Of a DNA stretch of 14,999 nucleotides, positions 5,438 through 14,600 are shown one piece after another. Source of the stretch: an uncultured Flavobacteriales bacterium (GTDB taxonomy: Bacteria > Bacteroidota > Bacteroidia > Flavobacteriales > Crocinitomicaceae); the NCBI GenBank assembly GCA_946478775.1, contig CAMLDR010000102.1:1-14999 (forward strand), written 5' to 3'. Numbering within the stretch: the first letter of the stretch is position 1; every line of letters begins with the position of its first letter. The translations under genes were made by a program, and so were the position numbers. Below the pieces are notes generated by a model that saw nothing but the letters and a program-made list of their open reading frames with translations, did no database searches and had not been told where the DNA came from.

Positions 5438-7252
5438 ATGAAACAAATCCTTACCCTTTTAATAACAGCCACTTGCGTGTATAGCGTGCTTTCACAAACC
5501 AAAACAAAGACCCCCGACTATACCAAACGCCTTTCCGGAATTGAAAAAGAACTGGAAAAAGTATTGGCAGACCAAAAAGTAGCCGGCTATTCGGTAGCGG
5601 TGGTTTACAAAGACAAAATCATCTATTCAAAAGGGTTCGGTTACCGGGATGTGGAGAATAAAAAACCCGTCACTCCCAATACCCTGTTTGCCATCGGATC
5701 TTCTACCAAAGCATTTACCGCTGCTGTTTTAGGTCAGTTGGAAAAAGAAGGCAAATTGAAGATCGACGACCTGGCAACGAAACACTTACCGGAATTGAAC
5801 TTCAAATACGATTACATGAATACCGGAATCACCATCCGGGATATGATGTGCCACCGGACCGGTCTTTCCCGTTTCGACTATTCCTGGTATTTGTTCAATA
5901 CCAAAAGCCGCGATAGTTTGATCCGCCGTGTGCAGTACATGGAACCAAACGTGAAACTGCGTGAAAAATGGCAGTACAACAACTTCATGTTCCTGGCTCA
6001 GGGAATGATTGCTGAGAAAATCACAGAGAAAAGCTGGGAGGAAAATATCCGCGAGCGCTTCTTTGTTCCCTTGAAAATGACACACAGCAATACCGATATT
6101 TTCGCCACCCAAAAAGATGCCGATGCTTCGCTTCCTTACACCATCGATGACAAATTCGAGATCAAAAAAGTTCCATATTACAACATCAATGGAATGGGTC
6201 CTGCGGGAAGCATCAATTCCTGTGCAAACGATATGGGAAATTGGGTTTCTGCCTGGATCATGGGCGGAAAATTCAATGGAACAGAAATTATTCCGGCAGC
6301 TTATTTACGGGATGCATCCAGTTCGCAAATGGTCGTTTCCGGCGGACAGCCAACCAAATACTCCGATATTCAATTCGGAAATTACGGATTGGGATGGTTC
6401 TTAAAATCCTACCGCGGACATTACCTGGTAGAGCACGGTGGGAACATTGACGGATTCTCTGCAAGCGTCGGGTTCTATCCTTCGGATTCCATCGGAATTG
6501 TGGTTTTGACCAACCAAAATGGATCTTCCGCAACGGGCACAGTTCGCAATATTATTTCTGACCGCTTATTTGCGTTGGAACCGATTGCGTGGAATGCAGA
6601 TGTCAAAAAAGCCATCGATGAAGAACAAAAAAAGGCAAAAGAGACTCCAAAATCAGCAGATACTTTGCAGGTAAAAAACACCCATCCTTCCCACCCGCTT
6701 GCTGATTATGCCGGTTTGTACGGAAATCCAGCTTACTCGGAATTTCTGATTACTCTGAAGAACGATACCCTTTTCACCGTTGTTTCCGGAGAAAAATCCT
6801 GGCTGAAACATTACCACTACGATGTCTTTGAGTTCAAATCCGTAGATAAAAAAGACGATGCAGACGGAACAGATGAAAGTCATTTCCTGGTCAATTTCGG
6901 AACTTCAAACAATGGGAAAATCAGCAGCATTTCACTGGATTTGGACGAACCTGAAAAGTCCACGATCTTTGAGAGACAATCCATCAAAGTAGACCTTTCC
7001 GGAGATGATCTGAGCAAATACATTGGCGAGTACGACCTGGAAGGCTTGACGGTTAAAATCTACCTGAAAGAAAAAACACTCATGGTTTTGGTTCCCGGGC
7101 AGCCGGATTACGAAACAATTGCCGTGGGGAATGACACCTTTGATCTTTCCATTGCAAAAGGCTATAGTGTGAAGTTTACGGTGGAGAACGGGAATTCAAA
7201 AGCCGTGACTTTTATTCAGCCAAACGGAACCTTTACCGCGAAGCGTAAATAA
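5438..7252 (+). CDS. secreted serine hydrolase, beta-lactamase/PBP-like, with tandem C-terminal domains
   Basis: An exported serine hydrolase of the class C beta-lactamase / penicillin-binding-protein-like (esterase, D-aminopeptidase) family. Residues 1-20 form a signal peptide ending L-S-Q. The catalytic domain spans about 30-375. It carries S88-S-T-K91 (the SxxK motif with nucleophile S88), Y180-N-N182 (the YxN motif) and H333-G-G335 in place of the KTG triad. H-x-G is common in the esterase and peptidase branches, so true beta-lactamase activity should not be assumed. After a Lys/Glu-rich linker (390-415), residues about 417-512 resemble DUF3471 and about 520-604 look like a second, similar beta-barrel tail domain. 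Total length (604) is longer than single-domain relatives. The gene stands alone. The natural substrate, peptide or ester, cannot be read from sequence. Confidence 0.9.
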   Translation: MKQILTLLITATCVYSVLSQTKTKTPDYTKRLSGIEKELEKVLADQKVAGYSVAVVYKDKIIYSKGFGYRDVENKKPVTPNTLFAIGSSTKAFTAAVLGQLEKEGKLKIDDLATKHLPELNFKYDYMNTGITIRDMMCHRTGLSRFDYSWYLFNTKSRDSLIRRVQYMEPNVKLREKWQYNNFMFLAQGMIAEKITEKSWEENIRERFFVPLKMTHSNTDIFATQKDADASLPYTIDDKFEIKKVPYYNINGMGPAGSINSCANDMGNWVSAWIMGGKFNGTEIIPAAYLRDASSSQMVVSGGQPTKYSDIQFGNYGLGWFLKSYRGHYLVEHGGNIDGFSASVGFYPSDSIGIVVLTNQNGSSATGTVRNIISDRLFALEPIAWNADVKKAIDEEQKKAKETPKSADTLQVKNTHPSHPLADYAGLYGNPAYSEFLITLKNDTLFTVVSGEKSWLKHYHYDVFEFKSVDKKDDADGTDESHFLVNFGTSNNGKISSISLDLDEPEKSTIFERQSIKVDLSGDDLSKYIGEYDLEGLTVKIYLKEKTLMVLVPGQPDYETIAVGNDTFDLSIAKGYSVKFTVENGNSKAVTFIQPNGTFTAKRK

Positions 7253-7450
7253 AAAATAGGTAATCTATTCCATATTACACAACAATGTAACCAAAGAAAA
7301 AGTGTCAAAACCGTCATTTTTTTACTTTAAAAGGTCATTCATATGTAAAGCATAAGTTAAGCACAGGTCAAGCGCATATACAGCATCGTTTGTTATATAT
7401 TTAACACTTTATTTTTAGGGCATTTCAGATAAATCACAGCTAATTTTAGC

Positions 7451-7458
7451 TACATTTC
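7451..7458 (+). promoter_or_regulatory. candidate -7 box with overlapping palindrome before the DUF3050 gene
   Basis: TACATTTC is a third copy of the TACATT-type -7 box. The palindrome AGCTA-ATTT-TAGCT at 7438-7451 overlaps its first base and could be an operator. Between the box and ATG 7542 lies a leader of about 80 nt with a weak A/T hairpin (AAAAAG at 7476-7481 with CTTTTT at 7488-7493). The rest of the 289-nt gap 7253-7541 is AT-rich and shows no ORF or clear terminator. Confidence 0.3.
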
Positions 7459-7541
7459 ACATCTGAAGACCTTGGAAAAAGGAACCGCTTTTTAATTCAA
7501 AAAGTGCACACAAACGTAAAAAACAAAAAACACACTGTTCG

Positions 7542-8345
7542 ATGAATCAGGAAATCAAAAAAATCCAGAGCGGTCTGGAACAAGTACGAAATGAAGTAGT
7601 TAATCATCCGAGCTACAAAGCCATTCAATCCCTGGATGACATCCGCACATTTATGGAACACCATATTTATGCGGTGTGGGATTTTATGTCCCTGTTAAAA
7701 GCACTTCAAAATCAATTGACCTGTACACAGGTGCCGTGGTTCCCGGTAGGATCTGCGGAAGTTCGTTACCTCATCAATGAGATTGTGTGCGGCGAAGAAT
7801 CCGACCTGGCCTCCGAAGAAGATGTAAAGAACGGAGACGGAATCCGCAAAAGCCACTTTGAACTATACCTGGATGCCATGGAACAAACCGGAGCTTCCCG
7901 TGCGGGGATCGATGCACTTTTTGCACAAATCCAACAAGGTAAAAGTGTGGAAGAAGCCATTGAATCGGTTTCCATTCCGGAAGCGGCAAAAAGCTTTCTC
8001 CGGTTTACCTTTGAAGTCATCGCAACGAAGAAACCGCATGTGATTGCAGCCGTATTCACCTTCGGAAGAGAAGACCTGATCCCGAATATGTTCCACAACA
8101 TTGTCAGTGATCTGAATGCGAAATTCCCTGCCCAGCTGGCAACCTTCAAGTTTTACCTCGACCGGCACATCGAAGTAGACGGAGACCACCACGGACATTT
8201 AGCGCTGCAAATGGTCAGCGAATTATGCGGGAACGATCCGGAAAAATGGAAAGAAGCTGAAAACTACTCGATCAAATCCCTGGAAATGCGCAAGCACTTA
8301 TGGGATGGGGTTTTTACGGAAATGAAGAAACAACAAACGGTTTAA
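7542..8345 (+). CDS. DUF3050 protein, heme-oxygenase-like fold
   Basis: A 267-residue soluble, mostly helical protein that I recognise as DUF3050. The hallmarks are F-M-E-H-H-I-Y-A-V-W-D-F-M-S (37-50), the Trp-Phe-Pro turn 66-68, I-N-E-I (78-81) and, near the end, D207-R-H-I-E-V-D-G-D-H-H-G-H (207-219). The family belongs, by general knowledge, to the heme-oxygenase-like / TENA-PqqC structural group, some of whose members are di-iron oxidases. E39, H40, E80, H105, E107, H166, E177, H185, H209, E211, D213 and H216 are the acidic and His residues that could form a metal site; which, if any, do is inference. No signal peptide. It is the last + strand gene and faces the WG-repeat gene tail to tail. 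No pathway partner is nearby, so the reaction is unknown. Confidence 0.85.
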   Translation: MNQEIKKIQSGLEQVRNEVVNHPSYKAIQSLDDIRTFMEHHIYAVWDFMSLLKALQNQLTCTQVPWFPVGSAEVRYLINEIVCGEESDLASEEDVKNGDGIRKSHFELYLDAMEQTGASRAGIDALFAQIQQGKSVEEAIESVSIPEAAKSFLRFTFEVIATKKPHVIAAVFTFGREDLIPNMFHNIVSDLNAKFPAQLATFKFYLDRHIEVDGDHHGHLALQMVSELCGNDPEKWKEAENYSIKSLEMRKHLWDGVFTEMKKQQTV

Positions 8346-8450
8346 GTATATTCAAAACTTTGCACGCTTTGCGTTCTCCGTGGCTAATCCTTCACCGTAG
8401 GACGCAACGCTTATGCTGAAGCTTTAGCGAAGGCACAGAGGTGCGAAGAT
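8346..8450. repeat. repeat-like convergent spacer
   Basis: This spacer lies between two converging stop codons and has a composition unlike the AT-rich gaps elsewhere in the window. It contains CCTTC at 8389-8393 and GAAGG at 8428-8432 as outer arms. Inside is the imperfect palindrome GCTGAAGCTTTAGC around 8415-8428, and the phrases CTCCGTGGCTA and CACAGAGGTGCGAAGA occur. I recall similar phrases as scattered intergenic sequence in Bacteroidota genomes, but could not check. There is no T-run of the kind expected of an intrinsic terminator, though both transcripts must end near here. Confidence 0.4.
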
Positions 8451-11081
8451 CTATTGCTCCTGGTATCTAAAGATCTCTTTACTTTTCTTCGAGGTCGAAT
8501 AAGAATAAATAATCCCGTTCTCAGCGCTGATCACACGACCGTCTTCCAGGAAAACAACATTTGTTAATGCATCCGGATAAAGCAGTTTCCCCTTTGAATC
8601 CAGGATATAAAGCTTTCCGTCTTTCAAAAGGAGCGGTTTTTCACTCAGGTAATCTGTGAACTCACCTTCTTTCTGCACCCGTGAGCCATCCATCAGGTTC
8701 ACAACTTCAAATCCGTCCGTTTTTTTAATGAAGCCCCATTCATTCACTACAAAATCGCATGGAAGTGCCTGAAGAATGCTTTGCTGGTCCGGGACCTTTC
8801 CTTCAAAAAACTCGGTGTTATACCATTTACCCTCTTTTTTCGCCCGAAGCATAAAAACACCCGACAACGAAGATGCAATCATCAGCTCCTCGAAAACCGG
8901 TTTGATCTTTTGATTCAAATCAGAATCATAAACTCCGTATTTTCCGTCCTTATGGACAATAAATGCGGCCTCCGAAACGGATTGTACCCAATCGTATACC
9001 GGTGGAATTTCTTTTCTCAGGTTCAGGCTCAGGATCCCATGAAACTTCCCGCTGGTGGTATAGCACACCTCATCGTAATCCCTGTAAGGAAATACTTCGT
9101 GAATTGCATCCGCTTTACCCGGATCAAATGACAATAGATCATATTTGAACGGGAACAATGTATCGTTGAAAGGAGTAAGTACTCCCCACTTCTTCCCCTT
9201 GTTTTGAGCCAGGTAATTTCCGTTCCATGTCGGAAGGATTTCCCGGTACACAAAAGGGATCGCCTCATCAATTTTGTCTTCGAACTCAGAATACACTTTC
9301 GCACCTTTCAGTCCGCCGCTCTTTGAGACCATGCGTTCCGGATTGGTGGAATAAAACACCCGCCCTTTGGAATCAATATACTGCTTTTCATCTTCACTCA
9401 AGCGGTAGATTAAAGCAAAGTCCTCGATAAGTCTGAAACGTTCAGACACTGGTTGATCAGGCTTAAAAACAGCTCCCCACATAACTTCAGCTGCTCCCCA
9501 AAAATCTCCTGATTTGTATTCGATCAATGTATTATGCATGCTGTTTTGAAAAAGTGTGTCCGCATTCAGGTCCAGCACTTTCCCATTCCAGGAAATAAGT
9601 CCCAGCTTTCCATAGGCATTTTTAAATACGGTGAACGGAACCCGGAGGCTTGAAGCGGCTCTCAATGCACTGTCCGTAGAATAGGAATAGTAATTTCCAA
9701 ATTCATCCACAAATCCGCGCGACAGGTCTGCATCGTATTCATTTATAGTTTGGGTATTGATCCCGGAATAATTGAAGCTTCCGAAAGCTTTATCAATTTC
9801 TGTCCTTTTCTCAAAAACAGAATCCCCGACCAGTTCACACAAGGTATGGAATGGTTCCCCCACTTTTCGAAGTGCATAAAATTGATTATTAACGGGATAT
9901 ATGCCCTGGTATTCAAAAGTTGAACTTTTTTCGGCAGCTGAAATACGGTAAGCCATTTTTCCCCATTCGTTCATGAAAATCCATACAACTGCTCCTGAAG
10001 CACTCTTCCCTTTCCTAACAAAAGTGACGCCTTGTTCCCAACCTGAAACCAATTGCTGATTCCTCAGATCGTAAATAGCCATTTGTGAGGTGTCACCGTT
10101 ATTTCTTGTCACATAGACAAACTCTTCAAAGATTGTTTCGCTGTAAGAGGTCATTTCCACGCTCTCTTCATTCTCCTTGTAAAACACATCTCTTGTCGGA
10201 ACAATAACACTTTTAAAAGTGTCGATTGCAGTATTGAACCGATTGAATAGAATGCTTTCTGCTCCTGTCGAACAAATCTTCCACTCCATAAACTCAGTAA
10301 TCGATTCGTAAGGCAAATAATCAATCCGGAACCCGGGTTTCATAAAAGCCAGTTTATGATTGCATCTCAGGGAAAACTCATCCAGTTCGGCATTGTAAGA
10401 GACCTCTGTGAAAACAGAATCTGTGATCAGTGCTCCGTCTGCCTTCGCCAGGTAAAGAACAGGTTCACCATAAAGCAAAAAGCCTTCTGATTCCGGGCTG
10501 TAGAAATAGTCACTTTTATCCAGTACCAAAATATAATCCACTGCAAAGGAATTATCCAGGGAATAAGGAAAAGAATAAGCTGCTTCGATACCGCTGTATT
10601 CCATGGGAACAATGATGGTTCCTTTCTGATCAATGATCCCTGCTTTTTCGTCTTTCCGGACAATGATCCAATTGGTACCTGCCAGCACTTCCGTCAACTG
10701 AGGACCTGAATCCAAATCACTTGCAACGAGATCACTTCCGAAGTACAGATCGGTTCTGCCGCTTTCATTCCGGGCTTCAAAATAAGGACCAATTGCAGCG
10801 ATCGACAGGTAATTCGCTGGAATAATCCGATGCGATCCGGTGGGTAAATATCCCTGCAGGTTTTCATCGTAAAAACGAATCCCTTCCTGTTCCACTTTCA
10901 CCCCTGTATATTTCGGCTCCAGGATCTGTCTTCCGTCCCGGTGCACCAACCCCACTTTTCCGTTTAAAAAAATCTGTTGAAGGGTATCGTGTTCATCCTT
11001 TACCGCAGCAGGCTCTAAATCCTGGCAAAAGCCGGTAAAATGGAAGAAAAGGATAAGTATGCAGTAGCAGCTTGTTTTCAT
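8451..11081 (-). CDS. large secreted WG-repeat protein
   Basis: WG repeats are short beta-rich motifs, G-x-h-G-h-h-D/N-x-x-G-x-h-h-h-P-x-h/Y, whose function is poorly known. I place the start at the ATG at 11081 because it opens a clean signal peptide (M-K-T-S-C-Y-C then a hydrophobic run ending F-C-Q). An upstream in-frame ATG at 11108 would add nine residues that disrupt it. From this start the product is 876 residues. Clear repeats, numbered from the upstream ATG, are K-V-G-L-V-H-R-D-G-R (51-60) with I-L-E-P-K-Y, and K-A-G-I-I-D-Q-K-G-T (155-164) with I-V-P-M-E-Y. More are seen in the last third (K-W-G-V-L-T, K-Y-G-V-Y-D, K-L-Y-I-L-D-S-K-G-K). The middle part is more degenerate. No lipobox or membrane helix after the signal. 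The small secreted-protein gene lies 83 nt upstream on the same strand. Confidence 0.8.
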   Translation of the reverse strand: MKTSCYCILILFFHFTGFCQDLEPAAVKDEHDTLQQIFLNGKVGLVHRDGRQILEPKYTGVKVEQEGIRFYDENLQGYLPTGSHRIIPANYLSIAAIGPYFEARNESGRTDLYFGSDLVASDLDSGPQLTEVLAGTNWIIVRKDEKAGIIDQKGTIIVPMEYSGIEAAYSFPYSLDNSFAVDYILVLDKSDYFYSPESEGFLLYGEPVLYLAKADGALITDSVFTEVSYNAELDEFSLRCNHKLAFMKPGFRIDYLPYESITEFMEWKICSTGAESILFNRFNTAIDTFKSVIVPTRDVFYKENEESVEMTSYSETIFEEFVYVTRNNGDTSQMAIYDLRNQQLVSGWEQGVTFVRKGKSASGAVVWIFMNEWGKMAYRISAAEKSSTFEYQGIYPVNNQFYALRKVGEPFHTLCELVGDSVFEKRTEIDKAFGSFNYSGINTQTINEYDADLSRGFVDEFGNYYSYSTDSALRAASSLRVPFTVFKNAYGKLGLISWNGKVLDLNADTLFQNSMHNTLIEYKSGDFWGAAEVMWGAVFKPDQPVSERFRLIEDFALIYRLSEDEKQYIDSKGRVFYSTNPERMVSKSGGLKGAKVYSEFEDKIDEAIPFVYREILPTWNGNYLAQNKGKKWGVLTPFNDTLFPFKYDLLSFDPGKADAIHEVFPYRDYDEVCYTTSGKFHGILSLNLRKEIPPVYDWVQSVSEAAFIVHKDGKYGVYDSDLNQKIKPVFEELMIASSLSGVFMLRAKKEGKWYNTEFFEGKVPDQQSILQALPCDFVVNEWGFIKKTDGFEVVNLMDGSRVQKEGEFTDYLSEKPLLLKDGKLYILDSKGKLLYPDALTNVVFLEDGRVISAENGIIYSYSTSKKSKEIFRYQEQ

Positions 11082-11164
11082 GGATTTGATTTGAACGAAG
11101 TTACTCAAGACTATCCGGGTAACAATACGTCAATTGTACTATTCGCTCAAAACAGACCGAATGA

Positions 11165-11599
11165 TTAAGGATAAGTTGTAATCTTAAACTCCTCCCTCAC
11201 AAAAGCAGGTGCCGGTTTCCCGTTTCCCTTATAAATCAGCAAATGCGCAGGCTGATGTTTCACCACCGAAAACCGGTTCTCCGGAAGCCCGTAACAAACC
11301 GTTTTACCCGAACCGCCCGAATTCCAGCCATAACTTACCATGTAATTGCTTTTCTGATCGGATCCCTGTGTATGAAAATCTGCCGGGTAAAACACAGTGC
11401 GTGAATTGACGGAAGAAATATAGACCAGCGAATCAAAATCCGAAGGACTGAGTTTATCCGAAAGTGTGAACGAAACATCCGTTCCACTGGAACAACATTG
11501 TCCGGCAGCCCAATCATGACTAAAAAAAGTTGCCAGTGTATCCTGCGAAAATCCGGTTAGCCCCGCGAAAAACGAACAAATTAAAAGGAGTGATCTCAT
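11165..11599 (-). CDS. small secreted protein of unknown function
   Basis: A 144-residue product whose first 19 residues are a signal peptide ending T-G-F-S-Q, so the mature protein is about 125 residues and probably periplasmic. The mature part has adjacent cysteines C35-C36 within A-G-Q-C-C-S-S-G and a further C102 in K-T-V-C-Y-G, so a disulfide is possible, with one Cys left over. It is rich in Ser, Gly, Tyr and Phe and looks beta-stranded. I do not recognise a family. The 83-nt gap to the WG-repeat start contains a TTTG followed 20 nt later by TATTGTTA, a partial Bacteroidota promoter, so the two genes may be transcribed separately. Confidence 0.65.
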   Translation of the reverse strand: MRSLLLICSFFAGLTGFSQDTLATFFSHDWAAGQCCSSGTDVSFTLSDKLSPSDFDSLVYISSVNSRTVFYPADFHTQGSDQKSNYMVSYGWNSGGSGKTVCYGLPENRFSVVKHQPAHLLIYKGNGKPAPAFVREEFKITTYP

Positions 11600-11646
11600 G
11601 ATTGCTTAATACAATCCAATGCAGATAGGGTTCAATAAAAAATGTA

Positions 11647-11676
11647 GGTAGGGACGCGATGCCTCGCGTCCCTACC
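11647..11676 (-). terminator. 13-bp palindrome, probable terminator of the efflux operon
   Basis: GGTAGGGACGCGA (11647-11659) and TCGCGTCCCTACC (11664-11676) are perfect reverse complements with a 4-base loop. Read on the - strand the stem begins just after the stop codon of the permease gene, and after it the sequence continues TACATTTTTTATTG. The T-rich tract starts about four bases from the stem. That fits an intrinsic terminator. The stem is GC-rich, unlike its surroundings, and resembles the REP-like palindromes that I remember as dispersed in Bacteroidota, so it may be both a repeat and a terminator. Confidence 0.6.
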
Positions 11677-11680
11677 ATAA

Positions 11681-14600
11681 TTATTTTTTCACTTCCACTT
11701 TCGGTGGGATCAATCGGTAAACAATCGGTGTAACCACACGGGAAAGCAGTGTTGAACTGATCAATCCGCCGATCAATACAATCGCCAAAGGAGAGATTAA
11801 AGGGTTGGTCGAAATGGCTATCGGGATCAATCCTCCGATTGCCGTAAGTGAAGTCAATACGATCGGTAAGAAACGTACTTCACCGGCTTCGCGGATGGCT
11901 TCATCCAGACTTCTTCCCTCCTGCCGCAGCTGATTCGTAAAATCAACCAGCAGGATCGAGTTCTTGACTTCAATTCCGGCCAAAGCGATCAATCCGATCA
12001 CGGCCACGAATGAAAGGGAATTGCCGGTCATCCAAAGTGCAATAACAGCTCCCACAATTCCAAGTGGAATTACAGACAAGACGATCAGCGTACTTTTGAA
12101 TGTTTTGAAAAGCAAGATCAATACGGCAACGAACAGGAAAACAGTAATCGTGATAATGGTATTGAATCCGCCAAACGATTCATTCCGGGATTCGAACTCA
12201 CCTCCCATGGCATAGGCATAACCTCTGGGGAGTTTCTTCTCGTCCATTTTAGCAATCACTTCATTGATCAGGTTATCTGCCAGCACGCCTTTCTGCGCAA
12301 AAGCACTCACGGAAACTGTTCGGACCTTATTCAGGTGATTGATGAATAACGGAGAACTTTCCAATTCCAGGCGCGCAATCTGAGAAAGTAAAATAGCCTG
12401 TCCCTGCTGGTTATTGATGTACAATTGATTGAATACGTCCAAAGTAGCGCGTTCGCCTTTATGCGTGGTCAAAAGCATGGAGAATTCATCGTTGTTCTTA
12501 TCCGAAAAGGTTCCCAGGTCCACTCCGGCAATGGCCAAACGGACTGTTCTGTCGATGTCTACGGTATTTACTCCCAATGCGCGGGCTTTCTCTTTCGAGA
12601 TCACCAGTTTGAAATCGGATTTGAGGTTACTCACCGGGTTGTTCACGTACATCGTTCCGGGAGTTTCTTTCAGTAAGCTTTCCACTTCCTGGCTCAGCTT
12701 GCGCAAAGTATCCAGGTTATCTCCGGAAAGGCGCACTTCAACCGGGGCAACCATCGGCGGTCCCTGTTCGAAATTCTTCACTTCGATCTTGGCTCCGGGA
12801 TACTCGTTGAAAATAACCCGCAGACGATCTGCAATTTCCTGCTTTTTGTCCACTCCGGTATGCTTCTCCAGCTGCACAAAGATTTGCGCGAAATCACTGC
12901 GCTCATTTTCCTGTGCCACGTTGTAGTAAACTGGCGGATTTCCTTTCCCCACATTGGATGCATAGTATTTCACTTCCGGAATCTTACTCAATTCTTTTTC
13001 CACATATTCGGTAATCTCATTGGTGCGGTTCAGGTTGGTTTGCAAAGGCGCAGAAACATCGATCATGAATTGCGGTTTCTCGGAAGCAGGAAATAAACTA
13101 AAGCCGATAACCGGGAATAAAGCCAAAGAACCGGCAAAGATTCCCAATGCAACCAGCAAGGTGATAATGGGTCTTTTCAATGCTTTATCCAGCAATACCG
13201 AATAAGTTCCTGAAATTCCCTTTTGAAGTGCTCTGAGGAAAATATTCCCGTTGTGTTGTCCCTGGTGCTGCTTCAGCAAACGGCTCGATAAGAACGGAAT
13301 GATCGTCAGGGAAACCAGCATGGAAGCCAAGACACTGGCAATAACTGCCATGGGAAGACTGCGGATAAAATCTCCGGCAACTTCCGGCAGGAACACCAAA
13401 GGCAAAAAGGCAATGATCAGGGTCACCGTACAACCAACTACCGAAAGCCCGATCTGCTGGGTTGCCTTTAAGGTGGCATCCATACGGGAATGGCCTTCGC
13501 GCAGCCAGCGTTCAATGTTTTCCACCACTACAATGCTGTCATCTACCAGCAATCCGAGTGCTACCACCAAACCAACAATGCTCAGCTGATTGATGTTGTA
13601 GCCCATGACATTCAGCAATACCAAACCGATGGCCAGTGAAAGCGGAATAGAGATCATGACGACCAAAGATGCTCTTCCTCCCAAAGGAAGTAAGGTAATG
13701 GCCACCAGCAGGATCGCGATGAGGAAATCTATGCCCAAACCGCCCAAACGATCGTTTACATTGTCTCCCTGGTCAAAATGGTTCACCATATCGATGTTGG
13801 AAGGAATGTGCGGATCAAACTCATCCAACACTTTTTGGTATTTCTTCTGCGTTTCGGAAATATTGAATCCTTCTTTCTGCGCAGCTGTTACGAATACACA
13901 GCGGTGACCGTTCAAACGGGTGATGTGCTTCGCTTCGGAGAAATCGTAATAGACATCTGCCACATCTTTCAGCGGGATCGTCTTTCCTTCGGAAGCATAA
14001 ATGATGGTATTTGCAATCTCTTCCAGGGAAACATAATTCCCGCTGGTTTTCACATTCAGGGATTTTGTTCCTACATCGATACTCCCGCCGGGGATGTTAG
14101 CGATCTCGCTTTGCAAAGTTCCCACCACTGCATTCAAAGGCAGGTGCAGCTGTGCCAGTTTATCGGTCCTCAAATCAATGCGAACCTGTTCATCCGATAA
14201 ACCGTGAATCTTTACATTCTTCAGTTCCGGAAGTTTTTCCAATTCTTCCTGTAGGTCCTCGGCTGTCCTTTTCAATGATTTGCGGGAAGCATTCTCACTG
14301 ATCAATGCTGTTTGAATGACGTTTACATCCGAAGCAACCAATTTCTTCACTTCAATGCTCAGGATCTCATCCGGAAGTTCGGAACGCATTCCGTTTACTT
14401 CTCTTGTCAACTCCTGGAACTTTTCATTCACATCGGATTCGTATTTGTATTCCACCTGCATGATCGCCACACCATCTTTGATCTGTGTTTTGATCCGTTT
14501 GATGTTTTCCAGGCTGTAAATCTGTTTCTCCAACGGTTTCACAACCAATTCTTCCATATCCGAAGGACTTGTTCCCGGGTAAACTACGATTACCGGAAAC

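Noticed and set aside
7863..8198. Leftward 111-codon ORF inside the DUF3050 gene
   Set aside because: Antisense shadow of a gene with recognisable family motifs.
12429..12926. 165-codon + strand ORF inside the efflux permease gene
   Set aside because: Shadow of the - strand RND permease, which has the full set of family motifs across this stretch.
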